DNA of 6,934 nt from Clostridiales bacterium (GTDB lineage: Bacteria; Bacillota_A; Clostridia; Oscillospirales; Oscillospiraceae), in the NCBI GenBank assembly GCA_022777455.1, contig JALFGI010000238.1:1-6934 (forward strand), in the 5' to 3' direction. The translations under genes and the position numbers were made by a program. How positions within the stretch are numbered: position 1 is the first letter of the stretch; every line of letters starts with the position of its first letter. Below, one piece after another: positions 1 to 5,728 of this stretch. The notes beneath the pieces were generated by a model. It searched no databases and was not told where the DNA came from. It saw only the letters and a program-made list of their open reading frames with translations.

Positions 1-609
1 GTCGCCCCGGCGAATGCAGGCGCATTCCCGCTGCTCGTGGTTATAGGGGTTGTGGGCAAAGCCGGCTTCCACCTTTTCAAAGATGTTTTGGTACAGCTCC
101 TTGGTGACCTGCTGGTCCAGTTGGGTCGTTCCGAAATTCGCCTCCATCAGCTGCCGCACATCCAGGCCGGCATCGTGGTCCGCGGCGCAGTGCTCCATCT
201 GATACAGCAGGACCATGTCCTCCGCCAGTAAACTGACGGAACAGAGGGGCGCCTCTTTCTTCAGGTCCAGGAGCACCTTTGGGTTCGGCTGCAATTCCGC
301 CGGAAGCTCCATCCTGCAGCGGAAGGAAAGATCCTCCGAAAGCCGGAGGGGCCCCAGCAGGCAGAATTCCTCATCCATGGGGATCCAGCCGTAGACCAGT
401 TGGCCATCCACCGAGAAAATCATAGGGGCATGGTTGGCCTGAATGCGCTCATCGATCAGCGGATGGGCGATCAGCGCCTGGCCAACAGGATCATCCGGAA
501 AAGCGAAATCATCACAGATTTTCTCCTTCAGGTTCTTTTTGCTGTCAAAAAAAAGTGCATTGGTGTGGAGATGATTCATGACATGGGTCATCAAATAAGG
601 ATTTTTCAT
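1..609 (-). CDS. AraC-type transcriptional regulator, N-terminal part (runs off the window)
   Basis: The minus strand is open for 203 codons from ATG at 609-607 to the left edge, with no stop. The protein begins MKNPYLMTHVMN and reaches a segment reading HNPYNHEQRE, then CxCIRRGD. That HNPY..E.RE...I..GD signature is typical of the stretch just before the helix-turn-helix in a group of clostridial AraC-family regulators; the DNA-binding domain itself would lie beyond the left edge, so the assignment rests on this motif and on context. An AAGGA ribosome site sits 7 bases upstream of the start (617-621 on the plus strand). The gene is transcribed away from a sugar ABC operon, the usual arrangement for an AraC-type activator of such an operon. 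The N-terminal 150 residues would be the sensor part; I recognise no named ligand domain in it. Existence of the gene is firm, family moderately firm, target operon inferred. Confidence 0.78.
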   Translation of the reverse strand, partial: MKNPYLMTHVMNHLHTNALFFDSKKNLKEKICDDFAFPDDPVGQALIAHPLIDERIQANHAPMIFSVDGQLVYGWIPMDEEFCLLGPLRLSEDLSFRCRMELPAELQPNPKVLLDLKKEAPLCSVSLLAEDMVLLYQMEHCAADHDAGLDVRQLMEANFGTTQLDQQVTKELYQNIFEKVEAGFAHNPYNHEQRECACIRRGD

Positions 610-676
610 AGACTTGTCCTTCCATAGTTGTGCAAAAGTAACAAAAACGTCAATGTCAATTCGGCAGAAACAGGGA

Positions 677-690
677 AACATTCAAATGTT
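677..690. repeat. Small inverted repeat in the divergent control region, possible operator
   Basis: AACATT (677-682), two bases, then AATGTT (685-690) form a perfect 6-base inverted repeat. It overlaps a direct repeat of TTCAAA at 681-686 and 689-694. It lies between the divergent regulator and the binding-protein gene, about 40 bases upstream of the candidate promoter of the latter. This is where an AraC-type activator commonly binds, though AraC sites are usually direct repeats. The assignment as an operator is inference; a 6-base palindrome in AT-rich DNA can occur by chance. Confidence 0.3.
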
Positions 691-728
691 CAAAGATTTA
701 TGATAATAGTAATAGAAATATTATATAT

Positions 729-755
729 TTGTCAAGCGATATTTTGTAGTATAAC
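729..755 (+). promoter_or_regulatory. Candidate promoter of the sugar-transport operon
   Basis: TTGTCA (729-734) and TATAAC (750-755) are separated by 15 bases, shorter than the ideal 17, which would fit a promoter needing an activator. Transcription would begin near 762, leaving a leader of about 50 bases before ATG at 815. The upstream 680-728 stretch is strongly AT-rich. Assignment is by eye only. Confidence 0.4.
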
Positions 756-762
756 CGCATCA

Positions 763-782
763 GGGCAATGAATCCATTGCCC
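763..782 (+). repeat. Perfect 8-bp inverted repeat (hairpin) at the predicted 5' end of the operon transcript
   Basis: GGGCAATG (763-770), loop AATC, CATTGCCC (775-782). Flanking TCA (760-762) and TGA (784-786) can add three more pairs around one bulged base. It begins almost exactly at the predicted transcription start and ends 19 bases before the ribosome site at 802-806. It could be a 5' stabilising stem-loop in the mRNA or a DNA operator overlapping the start site; there is no T-tract, so it is not a terminator. Confidence 0.6.
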
Positions 783-814
783 ATGACAGAAATCTTTAAT
801 TGGAGGAATTTGAC

Positions 815-2170
815 ATGAAGAAGCATCTCGCCCTGTTGCTGGCAGTTGCCATGCTGGCCACTGTGTTCCTGACTGCCTGCGGCAGCCAGAAGGCCACAGA
901 GACTACCGAGGCTGCCACCGAGGCTGCGACCGAAGCTACCACCGAAGCTGCAACCCCCGCAACCAAGCAGACCATTACCTACTGGAACATCGCTACCGAC
1001 GATCCCGACAAGACCATCTTCTCCTACGCAGTGGACAAGTACAACGCTGAGATCGCTCCCACCAGCGGCTACACCATCGAGCAGGTCGCCACGGTGAACG
1101 ACCAGTACAAGACCAAGCTGGCTGTTGCCATGGGCGCCGGTCAGTGCCCCGATGTGTACACCAACTGGACCGGCGGCTCCCTGGTTGAGTACGCGAAGTC
1201 CGGCTATGCACAGGATCTGACCGAGCTGGTTGACAAGTACGGTCTGAGAGACAAGTACACCGAGGCCTCCCTGGCTCAGGCTACCATCGACGGCAAGATC
1301 TACGCCATCCCCGTGAAGGCCACCACCGCCGCTGCCTTCTTCTATGACAAGGCCATGTGGGCTGAAAAGGGCTACGAAGTCCCCACCACCCTGGATGAGC
1401 TGGAAGCTCTGTGCGACAAGATGGTCGCCGACGGCATCGTTCCCTTCGCTCTGGCCAACCAGCCCCAGTGGACCGGCTCCATGTACTATATGTACCTGGT
1501 CGCCCGCCACGGCGGTCCCGACATCATCACCAACGCTTACAACGGTACCGGTTCTCTGGTGAACGACTCCACCATCTTCGCCGGTGAGAAGATCCAGGAG
1601 TGGGTCTCCAAGGGCTACTTCCCCGAAGGCGTCAACTCCCTGTCCCCCGACAACGGTGACGACCGCGCTCTGCTGTACCAGGGTGCCGGTATGATGCTGC
1701 AGGGCTCCTGGCAGGTCGGTTCCATCAAGACCGAGAACCCCGACTTCTACAAGAACCTGGGCGCATTCGCATTCCCCATCATCCCCGACTCCACCGCTGA
1801 CCAGACTGCCGTTGTCGGCACCATGGGCGACACCTTCGCATCCTTCAGCTGCACCGGCGAAAAGCTGGAAGAAGCTTTCAAGATGGTTACCTACTACTCC
1901 ACCGACGAGTGGATGCAGCTGGACATCGATTCCGGCAACCTGCCTCCTCTGAAGGCCGCTACCTCCCCCGAGCCCGCATGGCAGGATCTGCTGGCCATCC
2001 TGAACGGCGCCTCCGCCGTGCAGCTGTGGTGGGACCAGTACCTGCCCCCCGCAGTGGCCGATGTGCATAAGACTGCTTCCCAGAAGTGCTTCGATGCCTC
2101 CGCAACTCCCGAGGCCATTGCCCAGGAGCAGCAGGCTGCCATGGATGAATTCCTGAAGTCTAACAGCTGA
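815..2170 (+). CDS. Sugar ABC transporter substrate-binding lipoprotein (family 1)
   Basis: A 451-residue extracellular solute-binding protein that captures a carbohydrate outside the membrane and delivers it to the two permeases encoded downstream. The start is ATG at 815, 8 bases after GGAGG (802-806); the in-frame TTG at 800 would place that ribosome site inside the gene, so it is rejected. Residues 1-21 are a signal peptide (MKK, then a hydrophobic core) ending in lipobox LTAC with the lipidated cysteine at 22. Residues 26-50 are a Thr/Glu/Ala-rich flexible linker. The mature part starts with TITYWNI, the usual first strand of these proteins, and shows family features such as QWTGSMYYMYLVARHGG (218-234) and GAGMMLQGSWQVG (290-302). 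Length fits the family. Codons are strongly C-ending, suggesting high expression. The sugar cannot be named from sequence; oligosaccharide is a reasonable inference. Confidence 0.95.
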   Translation: MKKHLALLLAVAMLATVFLTACGSQKATETTEAATEAATEATTEAATPATKQTITYWNIATDDPDKTIFSYAVDKYNAEIAPTSGYTIEQVATVNDQYKTKLAVAMGAGQCPDVYTNWTGGSLVEYAKSGYAQDLTELVDKYGLRDKYTEASLAQATIDGKIYAIPVKATTAAAFFYDKAMWAEKGYEVPTTLDELEALCDKMVADGIVPFALANQPQWTGSMYYMYLVARHGGPDIITNAYNGTGSLVNDSTIFAGEKIQEWVSKGYFPEGVNSLSPDNGDDRALLYQGAGMMLQGSWQVGSIKTENPDFYKNLGAFAFPIIPDSTADQTAVVGTMGDTFASFSCTGEKLEEAFKMVTYYSTDEWMQLDIDSGNLPPLKAATSPEPAWQDLLAILNGASAVQLWWDQYLPPAVADVHKTASQKCFDASATPEAIAQEQQAAMDEFLKSNS

Positions 2171-2204
2171 TTCTTTTCTCTGCAAATCATAGGTTTTGTT
2201 CGCA

Positions 2205-2241
2205 AAGTTGGCCAGGGGATCCCGGATCCCCTGGCCGATTT
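2205..2241 (+). repeat. Strong stem-loop between binding protein and first permease
   Basis: Perfect 13-base arms GGCCAGGGGATCC (2210-2222) and GGATCCCCTGGCC (2224-2236) around a single base; in RNA this is 12 pairs with a 3-base loop. Pairs and wobbles at 2205-2209 with 2237-2241 lengthen the stem to about 17, so its base abuts the permease ribosome site (2243-2249). Only ATTT follows, so it is at best a weak terminator. In binding-protein operons such as malE-malF, a hairpin here protects the upstream message and lowers permease expression; I infer the same role. Confidence 0.75.
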
Positions 2242-2258
2242 GAAAGGAGTGTGATTTC

Positions 2259-3146
2259 GTGAGTATTAGAACAAAGAAAAAAATCTCGGACGGAATCTGC
2301 ATTGCAGTGTTCCTGTTTCCGGTGCTGTTTTTCCTGGCGGTGTACCTGCTCTATCCCATTATCGCAACCTTTATCAATAGTTTACACCAGTGGAACGGCA
2401 TCTCCGCCGAGAAGACTTTCCTTGGCCTTGCCAACTGGATCAAGCTGATCAGAGACAGCAACTTCTGGAAAGCTGCTCTGAACAACGTGAAGATCATGGT
2501 CCTCTCTCTGGTAATCCAGATGCCCATTGGCATTCTGCTGGCAACCTACCTGGACGCTGTGGGCAAGAAAGGCAATGCCTTCAAGGCCATCTGGTTCCTG
2601 CCCATGCTGATGAGCTCCGTTGCCATCGGCTACCTCTTCCGCTATGCCCTGGCCACCAACGGCGGCCTGATCACTTCCATCTCCCAGCTGTTCGGCGGCG
2701 GCAAGGTGGATCTGCTGGGCAATCAGAAAACAGCGCTTTACGCCGTGATCGGCGTTATCTGCTGGCAGTTTATCCCCTTCTACATGGTTTATTACATGGC
2801 CGGCTATTCCAGCATCTCCACCGATGTTTACGAGGCCTCTATTCTGGACGGCGCTACCCGCGGCCAATATGTTCGCCACGTGGCCCTGCCCCTGCTGGTC
2901 CCCACCATCCGGAGTGCTGTTATTCTTTCCCTGATCGGCTCCCTGAAATACTTCGACCTGGTCTACGTGATGACCGGCGGCGGTCCCAGCAACGCCACGG
3001 AGCTGATGGCTACTTACATGTATAAGCAGTCCTTTGTGACCTTCAACATGGGTTACGGTTCCACCATTGCCGCGGGCATGTTCATTCTGATTACGCTGTT
3101 CGCCTCCATTGTGATGCGGCTGATGAACGGAAGAGGTGACACATAA
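2259..3146 (+). CDS. Sugar ABC transporter permease, MalF/UgpA type
   Basis: A 295-residue inner-membrane protein, one half of the transmembrane channel of the sugar importer. The start is GTG at 2259, 9 bases after AAAGGAG (2243-2249). Six membrane segments are visible, roughly at residues 13-35, 73-99, 110-132, 158-180, 216-236 and 268-288. The cytoplasmic EAA loop that docks the ATPase is YEASILDGATRGQYVRHVAL followed by P211 (residues 191-211), with the conserved E192, G198 and P211. FDLVYVMTGGGP (232-243) is a hallmark of MalF-like sugar permeases. The stop TAA shares its last base with the ATG of the next gene (TAATG at 3144-3148), so the two permeases are likely translationally coupled and made in equal amounts. 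It follows the binding-protein gene after 88 bases that contain a strong hairpin. The family is certain; the substrate is not. Confidence 0.95.
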   Translation: MSIRTKKKISDGICIAVFLFPVLFFLAVYLLYPIIATFINSLHQWNGISAEKTFLGLANWIKLIRDSNFWKAALNNVKIMVLSLVIQMPIGILLATYLDAVGKKGNAFKAIWFLPMLMSSVAIGYLFRYALATNGGLITSISQLFGGGKVDLLGNQKTALYAVIGVICWQFIPFYMVYYMAGYSSISTDVYEASILDGATRGQYVRHVALPLLVPTIRSAVILSLIGSLKYFDLVYVMTGGGPSNATELMATYMYKQSFVTFNMGYGSTIAAGMFILITLFASIVMRLMNGRGDT

Positions 3147-4009
3147 TGGCTTTGACCACGGAAGAACTGAAAAAATCCAAGCGCAAGAGTAAGCAAGGCT
3201 GGATCGCGGCCACTGTGCTGGCCGTTCTGTGGATGCTGGTTGCCCTTGTTCCCTTTGTCTTCATGGTGCTCACCGGCTTCAAGCAGAAGCTGGAAACCAT
3301 TCTGTACGGCGCCTTCCACATGCCGGAAAAGCTGTACCTGCAGAACTACATCGACGTGATTACCGACCCCAATTTCTGGGTGTATTTCCGAAACAGCGTT
3401 GTGGTGCTGGTGGTCACCCTGGCAATCCTGCTGTTCTTCTCGGCCTGCGCCGCCTATCCCCTGTCCCGGTTCCGGTTCAAGCTGCGTGGCCTCCTTTACA
3501 CGCTGATCGTTGCAGCCATGTCCGTGCCCATCCACGTCACCATGATCCCCATCTTCCAGCTAACCATCAATATGGGCCTGTATGACACCATCTGGGCTCT
3601 GGTGCCCACGGGTGTGGCCTTCGCCGCTCCCATCTCGGTGTTCATTCTTACCGGCTTTATGGAGGGCATCCCTCATGAGCTGGAGGAAGCCGCGGAAATT
3701 GACGGCTGCGGCCCCTACAAGCGCTTCTTCCAGGTGATTCTGCCCCTGGCCTCCCCCGGTCTTTCTACTCTGGCCATTTACAACGGCGTGAATATCTGGA
3801 ATGAATTTATCTTCGCCTTCACCCTGACCCAGTCCAACGGCAACCGTACCCTGCCTCTGGCACTGTGGAACTATCAGGGCCAGTACTCCTCCAACACCGC
3901 CATGATCATGGCATGTCTGACCCTGTCCACCGTTCCCATGATCATCATGTTCGTGATCCTTCAGGACAAGCTGATCAAAGGCATGATGGCCGGCGCAGTC
4001 AAAGGTTAA
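3146..4009 (+). CDS. Sugar ABC transporter permease, MalG/UgpE type
   Basis: A 287-residue inner-membrane partner of the preceding permease. The ATG at 3146 overlaps the previous stop by one base; an AGAGGTG stretch shortly upstream, inside the preceding gene, can act as ribosome site. The basic N-terminus (KKSKRKSKQ) is followed by a first membrane segment at about 20-43, with others near 83-105, 115-137, 148-170, 200-212 and 253-272. The EAA loop is EEAAEIDGCGPYKRFFQVIL then P200 (residues 180-200), with E181, A182, A183, G187 and P200 intact. The C-terminus DKLIKGMMAGAVKG is the typical end of MalG-type sugar permeases. It is the last gene of the operon: TAA at 4007-4009, then a terminator at 4083. 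No nucleotide-binding subunit follows, which is common where a shared MsiK/UgpC-like ATPase is encoded elsewhere. Confidence 0.95.
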   Translation: MALTTEELKKSKRKSKQGWIAATVLAVLWMLVALVPFVFMVLTGFKQKLETILYGAFHMPEKLYLQNYIDVITDPNFWVYFRNSVVVLVVTLAILLFFSACAAYPLSRFRFKLRGLLYTLIVAAMSVPIHVTMIPIFQLTINMGLYDTIWALVPTGVAFAAPISVFILTGFMEGIPHELEEAAEIDGCGPYKRFFQVILPLASPGLSTLAIYNGVNIWNEFIFAFTLTQSNGNRTLPLALWNYQGQYSSNTAMIMACLTLSTVPMIIMFVILQDKLIKGMMAGAVKG

Positions 4010-4082
4010 TTCCAAGCCCGCACAGCCTCCCATCAGCGCTGCGCGTACCTTTCCCCTGCTCCTCCCCACCGGAGAGAAACAA

Positions 4083-4126
4083 ACAGCAGGCGCTTCCTTT
4101 TTCGGAAAGCGCCTGCTGTATTTTTA
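4083..4126. terminator. Two-way intrinsic terminator between convergent genes
   Basis: ACAGCAGGCGCTT (4083-4095) pairs perfectly with AAGCGCCTGCTGT (4107-4119); CC/GG (4096-4097, 4104-4105) can extend the stem past a bulged A at 4106. On the plus strand TATTTTTA follows; on the minus strand TTTGTTTCTC follows. It ends the transporter operon and the convergent gene whose stop is at 4136-4138. The 73 bases between the permease stop and the stem hold nothing else that I can see. Confidence 0.9.
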
Positions 4127-4135
4127 TGTCCCTGA

Positions 4136-5041
4136 CTAAAACAGATCCAGCATACTGTCCAGATAGATTGCCTCCCGGACATGGAGCTGATACTCCGGTT
4201 TGGTCAGATAATAAAGCAGGAATTCCAGAATCAGGGCACTGCCCAGGCCACGGCCTTCAATTTTGAAATTGGAAAAGCCCATGGGCAGGTACACCTCCCG
4301 GATATCGCGGACGCCGATAAAGCCGGGGTTTTCCATGGCTTTGGAGAACCGATAGCCCTCATTGCCCCCAGGTGCGGTGCAGCGGTGGTCCGGGCAGCTT
4401 TCTCCCAGGGTTTTCCGGCTGACATTCTCGTAGCAGGCCCTTCTGTCCCTGCAGCCGAACCAGCAGCACTCATTGCACAGGAATTCTACCTTGTCCTTCT
4501 GTTCTGGTTTCAGGGAAGCCAGCTCGTGAAAGGCCTTGTTCAGCCGGAAATCCGGAACAACGTACCGAAACTCCTCCCGATTCACTTCCGCCAGAAGCTC
4601 CCGAAAGTCCGTCAGCACCTTCGTGGTGGAGGATACAAAATAGAGGCTGGGATAGTTCCGCTTCAGATGCTCCAGCAGCAGCTCCGAATGGATGATGACG
4701 CCATTGCCTCCTCCCTCCTCCAGGAGCTTGCAGAGGTGATTGCATCGTTTGTCCCCAAGGTGCTCTTTTCTCAGCAGGGAGTTGCTGAAGGTCAGCCGGG
4801 CGGAAATCCCATATTCCTCCAGCAACGCCAGCACCTCCCGGGGATCATTGTCCCCAAAGCCCACCCGGCCCCCGCCCCAGAGGCAGTCCGCCGGCGCACC
4901 GTAGATGGAGCCAATGTCGCACCAGTCATAGAAATACTCCCTGTGCTCCCGGTACAGGGGCAGGAAAGCCCGATACAGCTCGTAAAACTCGAACAGGCCA
5001 GGAAGATGGTAATGGGCGATTGGGCCGGAAACAGTCTGCAT
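4136..5041 (-). CDS. Conserved hypothetical cysteine-rich protein, possibly U32-peptidase-like
   Basis: A 301-residue soluble protein with no signal peptide and no membrane segment. The start, ATG at 5041-5039, sits 9 bases after a perfect GGAGG ribosome site (5051-5055 on the plus strand, within AAAGGAGGTG), which makes the gene convincing. The central-to-C-terminal part carries a cysteine cluster: C189, C192, C193, C197, C203, C216 and C221, embedded in CNECCWFGC and SCPDHRC, suited to bind an iron-sulfur cluster or zinc. Before it, SSTTKVLTDF and FRYVVPDFRLN look like strands of a barrel, and after it come GFSNFKIEGRGLG (255-267) and a helical tail. The NEC...C...C pattern and the FKIEGR motif recall the U32 peptidase group (COG0826, which includes RlhA and the TrhP tRNA-hydroxylation proteins), but the similarity is by eye and partial. 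No functional neighbour is present. A terminator lies in its leader (5077-5103). Gene certain; function open. Confidence 0.9.
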   Translation of the reverse strand: MQTVSGPIAHYHLPGLFEFYELYRAFLPLYREHREYFYDWCDIGSIYGAPADCLWGGGRVGFGDNDPREVLALLEEYGISARLTFSNSLLRKEHLGDKRCNHLCKLLEEGGGNGVIIHSELLLEHLKRNYPSLYFVSSTTKVLTDFRELLAEVNREEFRYVVPDFRLNKAFHELASLKPEQKDKVEFLCNECCWFGCRDRRACYENVSRKTLGESCPDHRCTAPGGNEGYRFSKAMENPGFIGVRDIREVYLPMGFSNFKIEGRGLGSALILEFLLYYLTKPEYQLHVREAIYLDSMLDLF

Positions 5042-5076
5042 CTGTTTTCACCTCCTTTTTCCACGTAGTCATTTCA

Positions 5077-5103
5077 TAAAAAAAGAACTGCAAAAAGCAG
5101 TTC
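5077..5103 (-). terminator. Intrinsic terminator in the leader of the cysteine-rich gene (possible attenuator)
   Basis: On the minus strand GAACTGC (5103-5097), loop TTTTT, GCAGTTC (5091-5085) is followed by eight T (5084-5077). It lies only about 20 bases upstream of the ribosome site of the 4136-5041 gene and points into that gene. Either it ends a short transcript from the left-going promoter near 5127-5135, or it attenuates the gene. Confidence 0.85.
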
Positions 5104-5126
5104 CGTTTAACACACCCAATAGAATA

Positions 5127-5135
5127 ATCATACCA
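5127..5135 (-). promoter_or_regulatory. Candidate extended -10 promoter, minus strand
   Basis: On the minus strand the sequence reads TGGTATGAT (5135-5127), an extended -10 (TGnTATGAT). The -35 position at 17 bases reads TGGAAA, a partial match. Transcription would start near 5120 and meet the terminator at 5103-5077 at once, before reaching the 4136-5041 gene. Confidence 0.45.
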
Positions 5136-5204
5136 CGTTCCAAAGGATTTTTCCATTCTCAGTTTCCCCAACTTTTTCCGAATTTTCTTGTATATCATCC
5201 CATC

Positions 5205-5233
5205 TTGCAAAATGGAGAAAATCGGCGTATGAT
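5205..5233 (+). promoter_or_regulatory. Promoter of the candidate small RNA
   Basis: TTGCAA (5205-5210) and TATGAT (5228-5233) are spaced by exactly 17 bases, a good sigma-A promoter. The start would be near 5240, immediately before AAAAAGGAG. No ordinary coding gene follows before the terminator at 5328-5380. Confidence 0.65.
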
Positions 5234-5258
5234 GAAAATACAAAAAGGAGTGAGTCCA

Positions 5259-5267
5259 ATGTACTAA
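5259..5267 (+). other. Two-codon ORF (Met-Tyr-stop) behind a good ribosome site
   Basis: ATG TAC TAA lies 8 bases after AAAAAGGAG (5242-5250). Such minimal ORFs can hold a ribosome on a leader RNA, but this one may equally be accidental. It is listed because it is the only translatable signal in the candidate small RNA. Confidence 0.3.
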
Positions 5268-5327
5268 GGAATCTCCCAAATCATAGAAAGCGAGGTTAAC
5301 CACAGATGGAACCCACCACGCAAGAGG

Positions 5328-5380
5328 AATAACCCTTGATCATCGAAGTCAGAGCCGATGAATCAAGGGTTATTTCTTTT
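5328..5380 (+). terminator. Strong intrinsic terminator, plus strand
   Basis: AATAACCCTTGAT (5328-5340) pairs perfectly with ATCAAGGGTTATT (5362-5374). CATCG (5341-5345) and CGATG (5356-5360) extend the stem past one bulged A at 5361, with a ten-base loop. TTTCTTTT follows (5373-5380). It ends the transcript starting near 5240. Confidence 0.9.
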
Positions 5381-5386
5381 GTCCCT

Positions 5387-5413
5387 CCGTCCCACCGGGG
5401 CGGTTTTGTTTTT
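5387..5413 (+). terminator. Second, tandem terminator, plus strand
   Basis: CCGTCCC (5387-5393), loop ACC, GGGGCGG (5397-5403) form seven pairs including one G-T wobble, followed by TTTTGTTTTT (5404-5413). It stands six bases after the first terminator and would catch read-through. Confidence 0.65.
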
Positions 5414-5486
5414 GCTAAAAGTTTTATGCATCTCGGCTTCACGCACCAGAGCAACAAATTGATGTTTGGCGATACGTTGACCGCGG

Positions 5487-5517
5487 CCCTTGGCTCCCCC
5501 TATGGGGGAGCCAAGGG
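5487..5517. repeat. Perfect 14-bp hairpin with 3-base loop
   Basis: CCCTTGGCTCCCCC (5487-5500), TAT, GGGGGAGCCAAGGG (5504-5517). It is extremely stable in either strand as RNA or extruded DNA and has no T-tract on either side, so it is not a normal terminator. GGCTCCC-type hairpins recur between genes in many gut Clostridia as I recall; this could not be checked here. Confidence 0.85.
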
Positions 5518-5557
5518 GTGCTGCCGTATCAGCCCGCCAAGCAACAATTGGGCGGAT

Positions 5558-5600
5558 CGTTGAATGGTCGCCTGTTGGGGAAATCCGTTTCCATTCAACG
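5558..5600. repeat. 10-bp inverted repeat within the palindromic element
   Basis: CGTTGAATGG (5558-5567) and CCATTCAACG (5591-5600) are perfect arms around 23 bases. The right arm shares bases with the outer TCAACGTA arm, so the element can fold in two alternative ways. Confidence 0.7.
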
Positions 5601-5684
5601 TACCAACAATTTGTCCCATTGCTGCCCCAATCCGATAAGCACCTAAAAATTTCCTCTTTCATGGGCGCTTTTGGAAGATTCATG

Positions 5685-5693
5685 TGCTATAAT
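5685..5693 (+). promoter_or_regulatory. Extended -10 promoter of the 63-residue orphan gene
   Basis: TGCTATAAT (5685-5693) is a perfect extended -10 element (TGn plus TATAAT). The -35 position (GCGCTT, 5665-5670) is poor, as is common with extended -10 promoters. Transcription would start near 5700, 29 bases before the ATG. Confidence 0.7.
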
Positions 5694-5728
5694 GAAATTG
5701 TACACCAATTCCACAAGGAGGAACAGCA

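Larger units (their letters stand above)
5240..5380 (+). ncRNA. Candidate small RNA or orphan leader RNA, about 140 nt
   Basis: A good promoter (TTGCAA-17-TATGAT) and a strong intrinsic terminator bracket this stretch, and no open reading frame of credible length lies inside. Near its 5' end a Shine-Dalgarno (AAAAAGGAG, 5242-5250) precedes ATG TAC TAA (5259-5267), a two-codon ORF. The Shine-Dalgarno GGAG could pair with CTCC at 5273-5276, which would mask it. A second hairpin is possible at 5294-5313: GGTT, AA bulge, CCA, loop CAGA, TGG, AACC. I do not recognise a known riboswitch or RNA family; the TGGAACC at 5307-5313 resembles part of a T-box but the rest of that element is missing. It may be a free small RNA, or the leader of a gene lost to the repeat element that follows. 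Confidence 0.5.
5451..5614. repeat. Palindrome-rich, MITE-like intergenic element
   Basis: The 5414-5680 stretch has no credible gene; the open frames here lack ribosome sites. It holds nested inverted repeats. Outer arms: ACAAATTG (5454-5461) with CAATTTGT (5607-5614), and TACGTTGA (5473-5480) with TCAACGTA (5595-5602), in the correct nested order. Inside lie a 14-base perfect hairpin at 5487-5517 and a 10-base one at 5558-5600. This architecture fits a small non-autonomous mobile element or a dispersed palindromic repeat of the type common in gut Clostridia. Copy number cannot be judged here, and I see no clear target-site duplication. Confidence 0.5.

Noticed and set aside
729..746. Catabolite-repression (cre) site overlapping the -35, from the core AAGCGAT
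   Set aside because: The core fits but the outer TG and CA of the consensus are absent on both sides.
800..814. TTG at 800 as start of the binding protein
   Set aside because: The ribosome site GGAGG (802-806) would lie inside the gene; ATG at 815 gives proper spacing and a standard MKK signal peptide.
698..2302. Long minus-strand open frame (534 codons) opposite the binding-protein gene
   Set aside because: It mirrors the C-ending codon bias of the plus-strand gene, has a Gly/Val/Leu-rich unnatural composition, and its start lacks context. The plus-strand gene has lipobox, domain features and ribosome site.
4181..5068. Plus-strand open frame of 295 codons opposite the cysteine-rich gene
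   Set aside because: No ribosome site and no protein-like motifs; the minus-strand frame has a perfect AAAGGAGGTG and a cysteine cluster.
5294..5374. T-box leader, because of TGGAACC at 5307-5313 before a terminator
   Set aside because: The motif lacks the following GCG, the transcript starts only about 67 bases earlier, leaving no room for a normal Stem I, and no aminoacyl-tRNA synthetase or amino-acid gene follows.
5363..5683. Minus-strand open frame of 106 codons, and the plus-strand frame from 5490, over the palindromic element
   Set aside because: No ribosome site before either start, and both read straight through perfect hairpins, as expected of repeat DNA.
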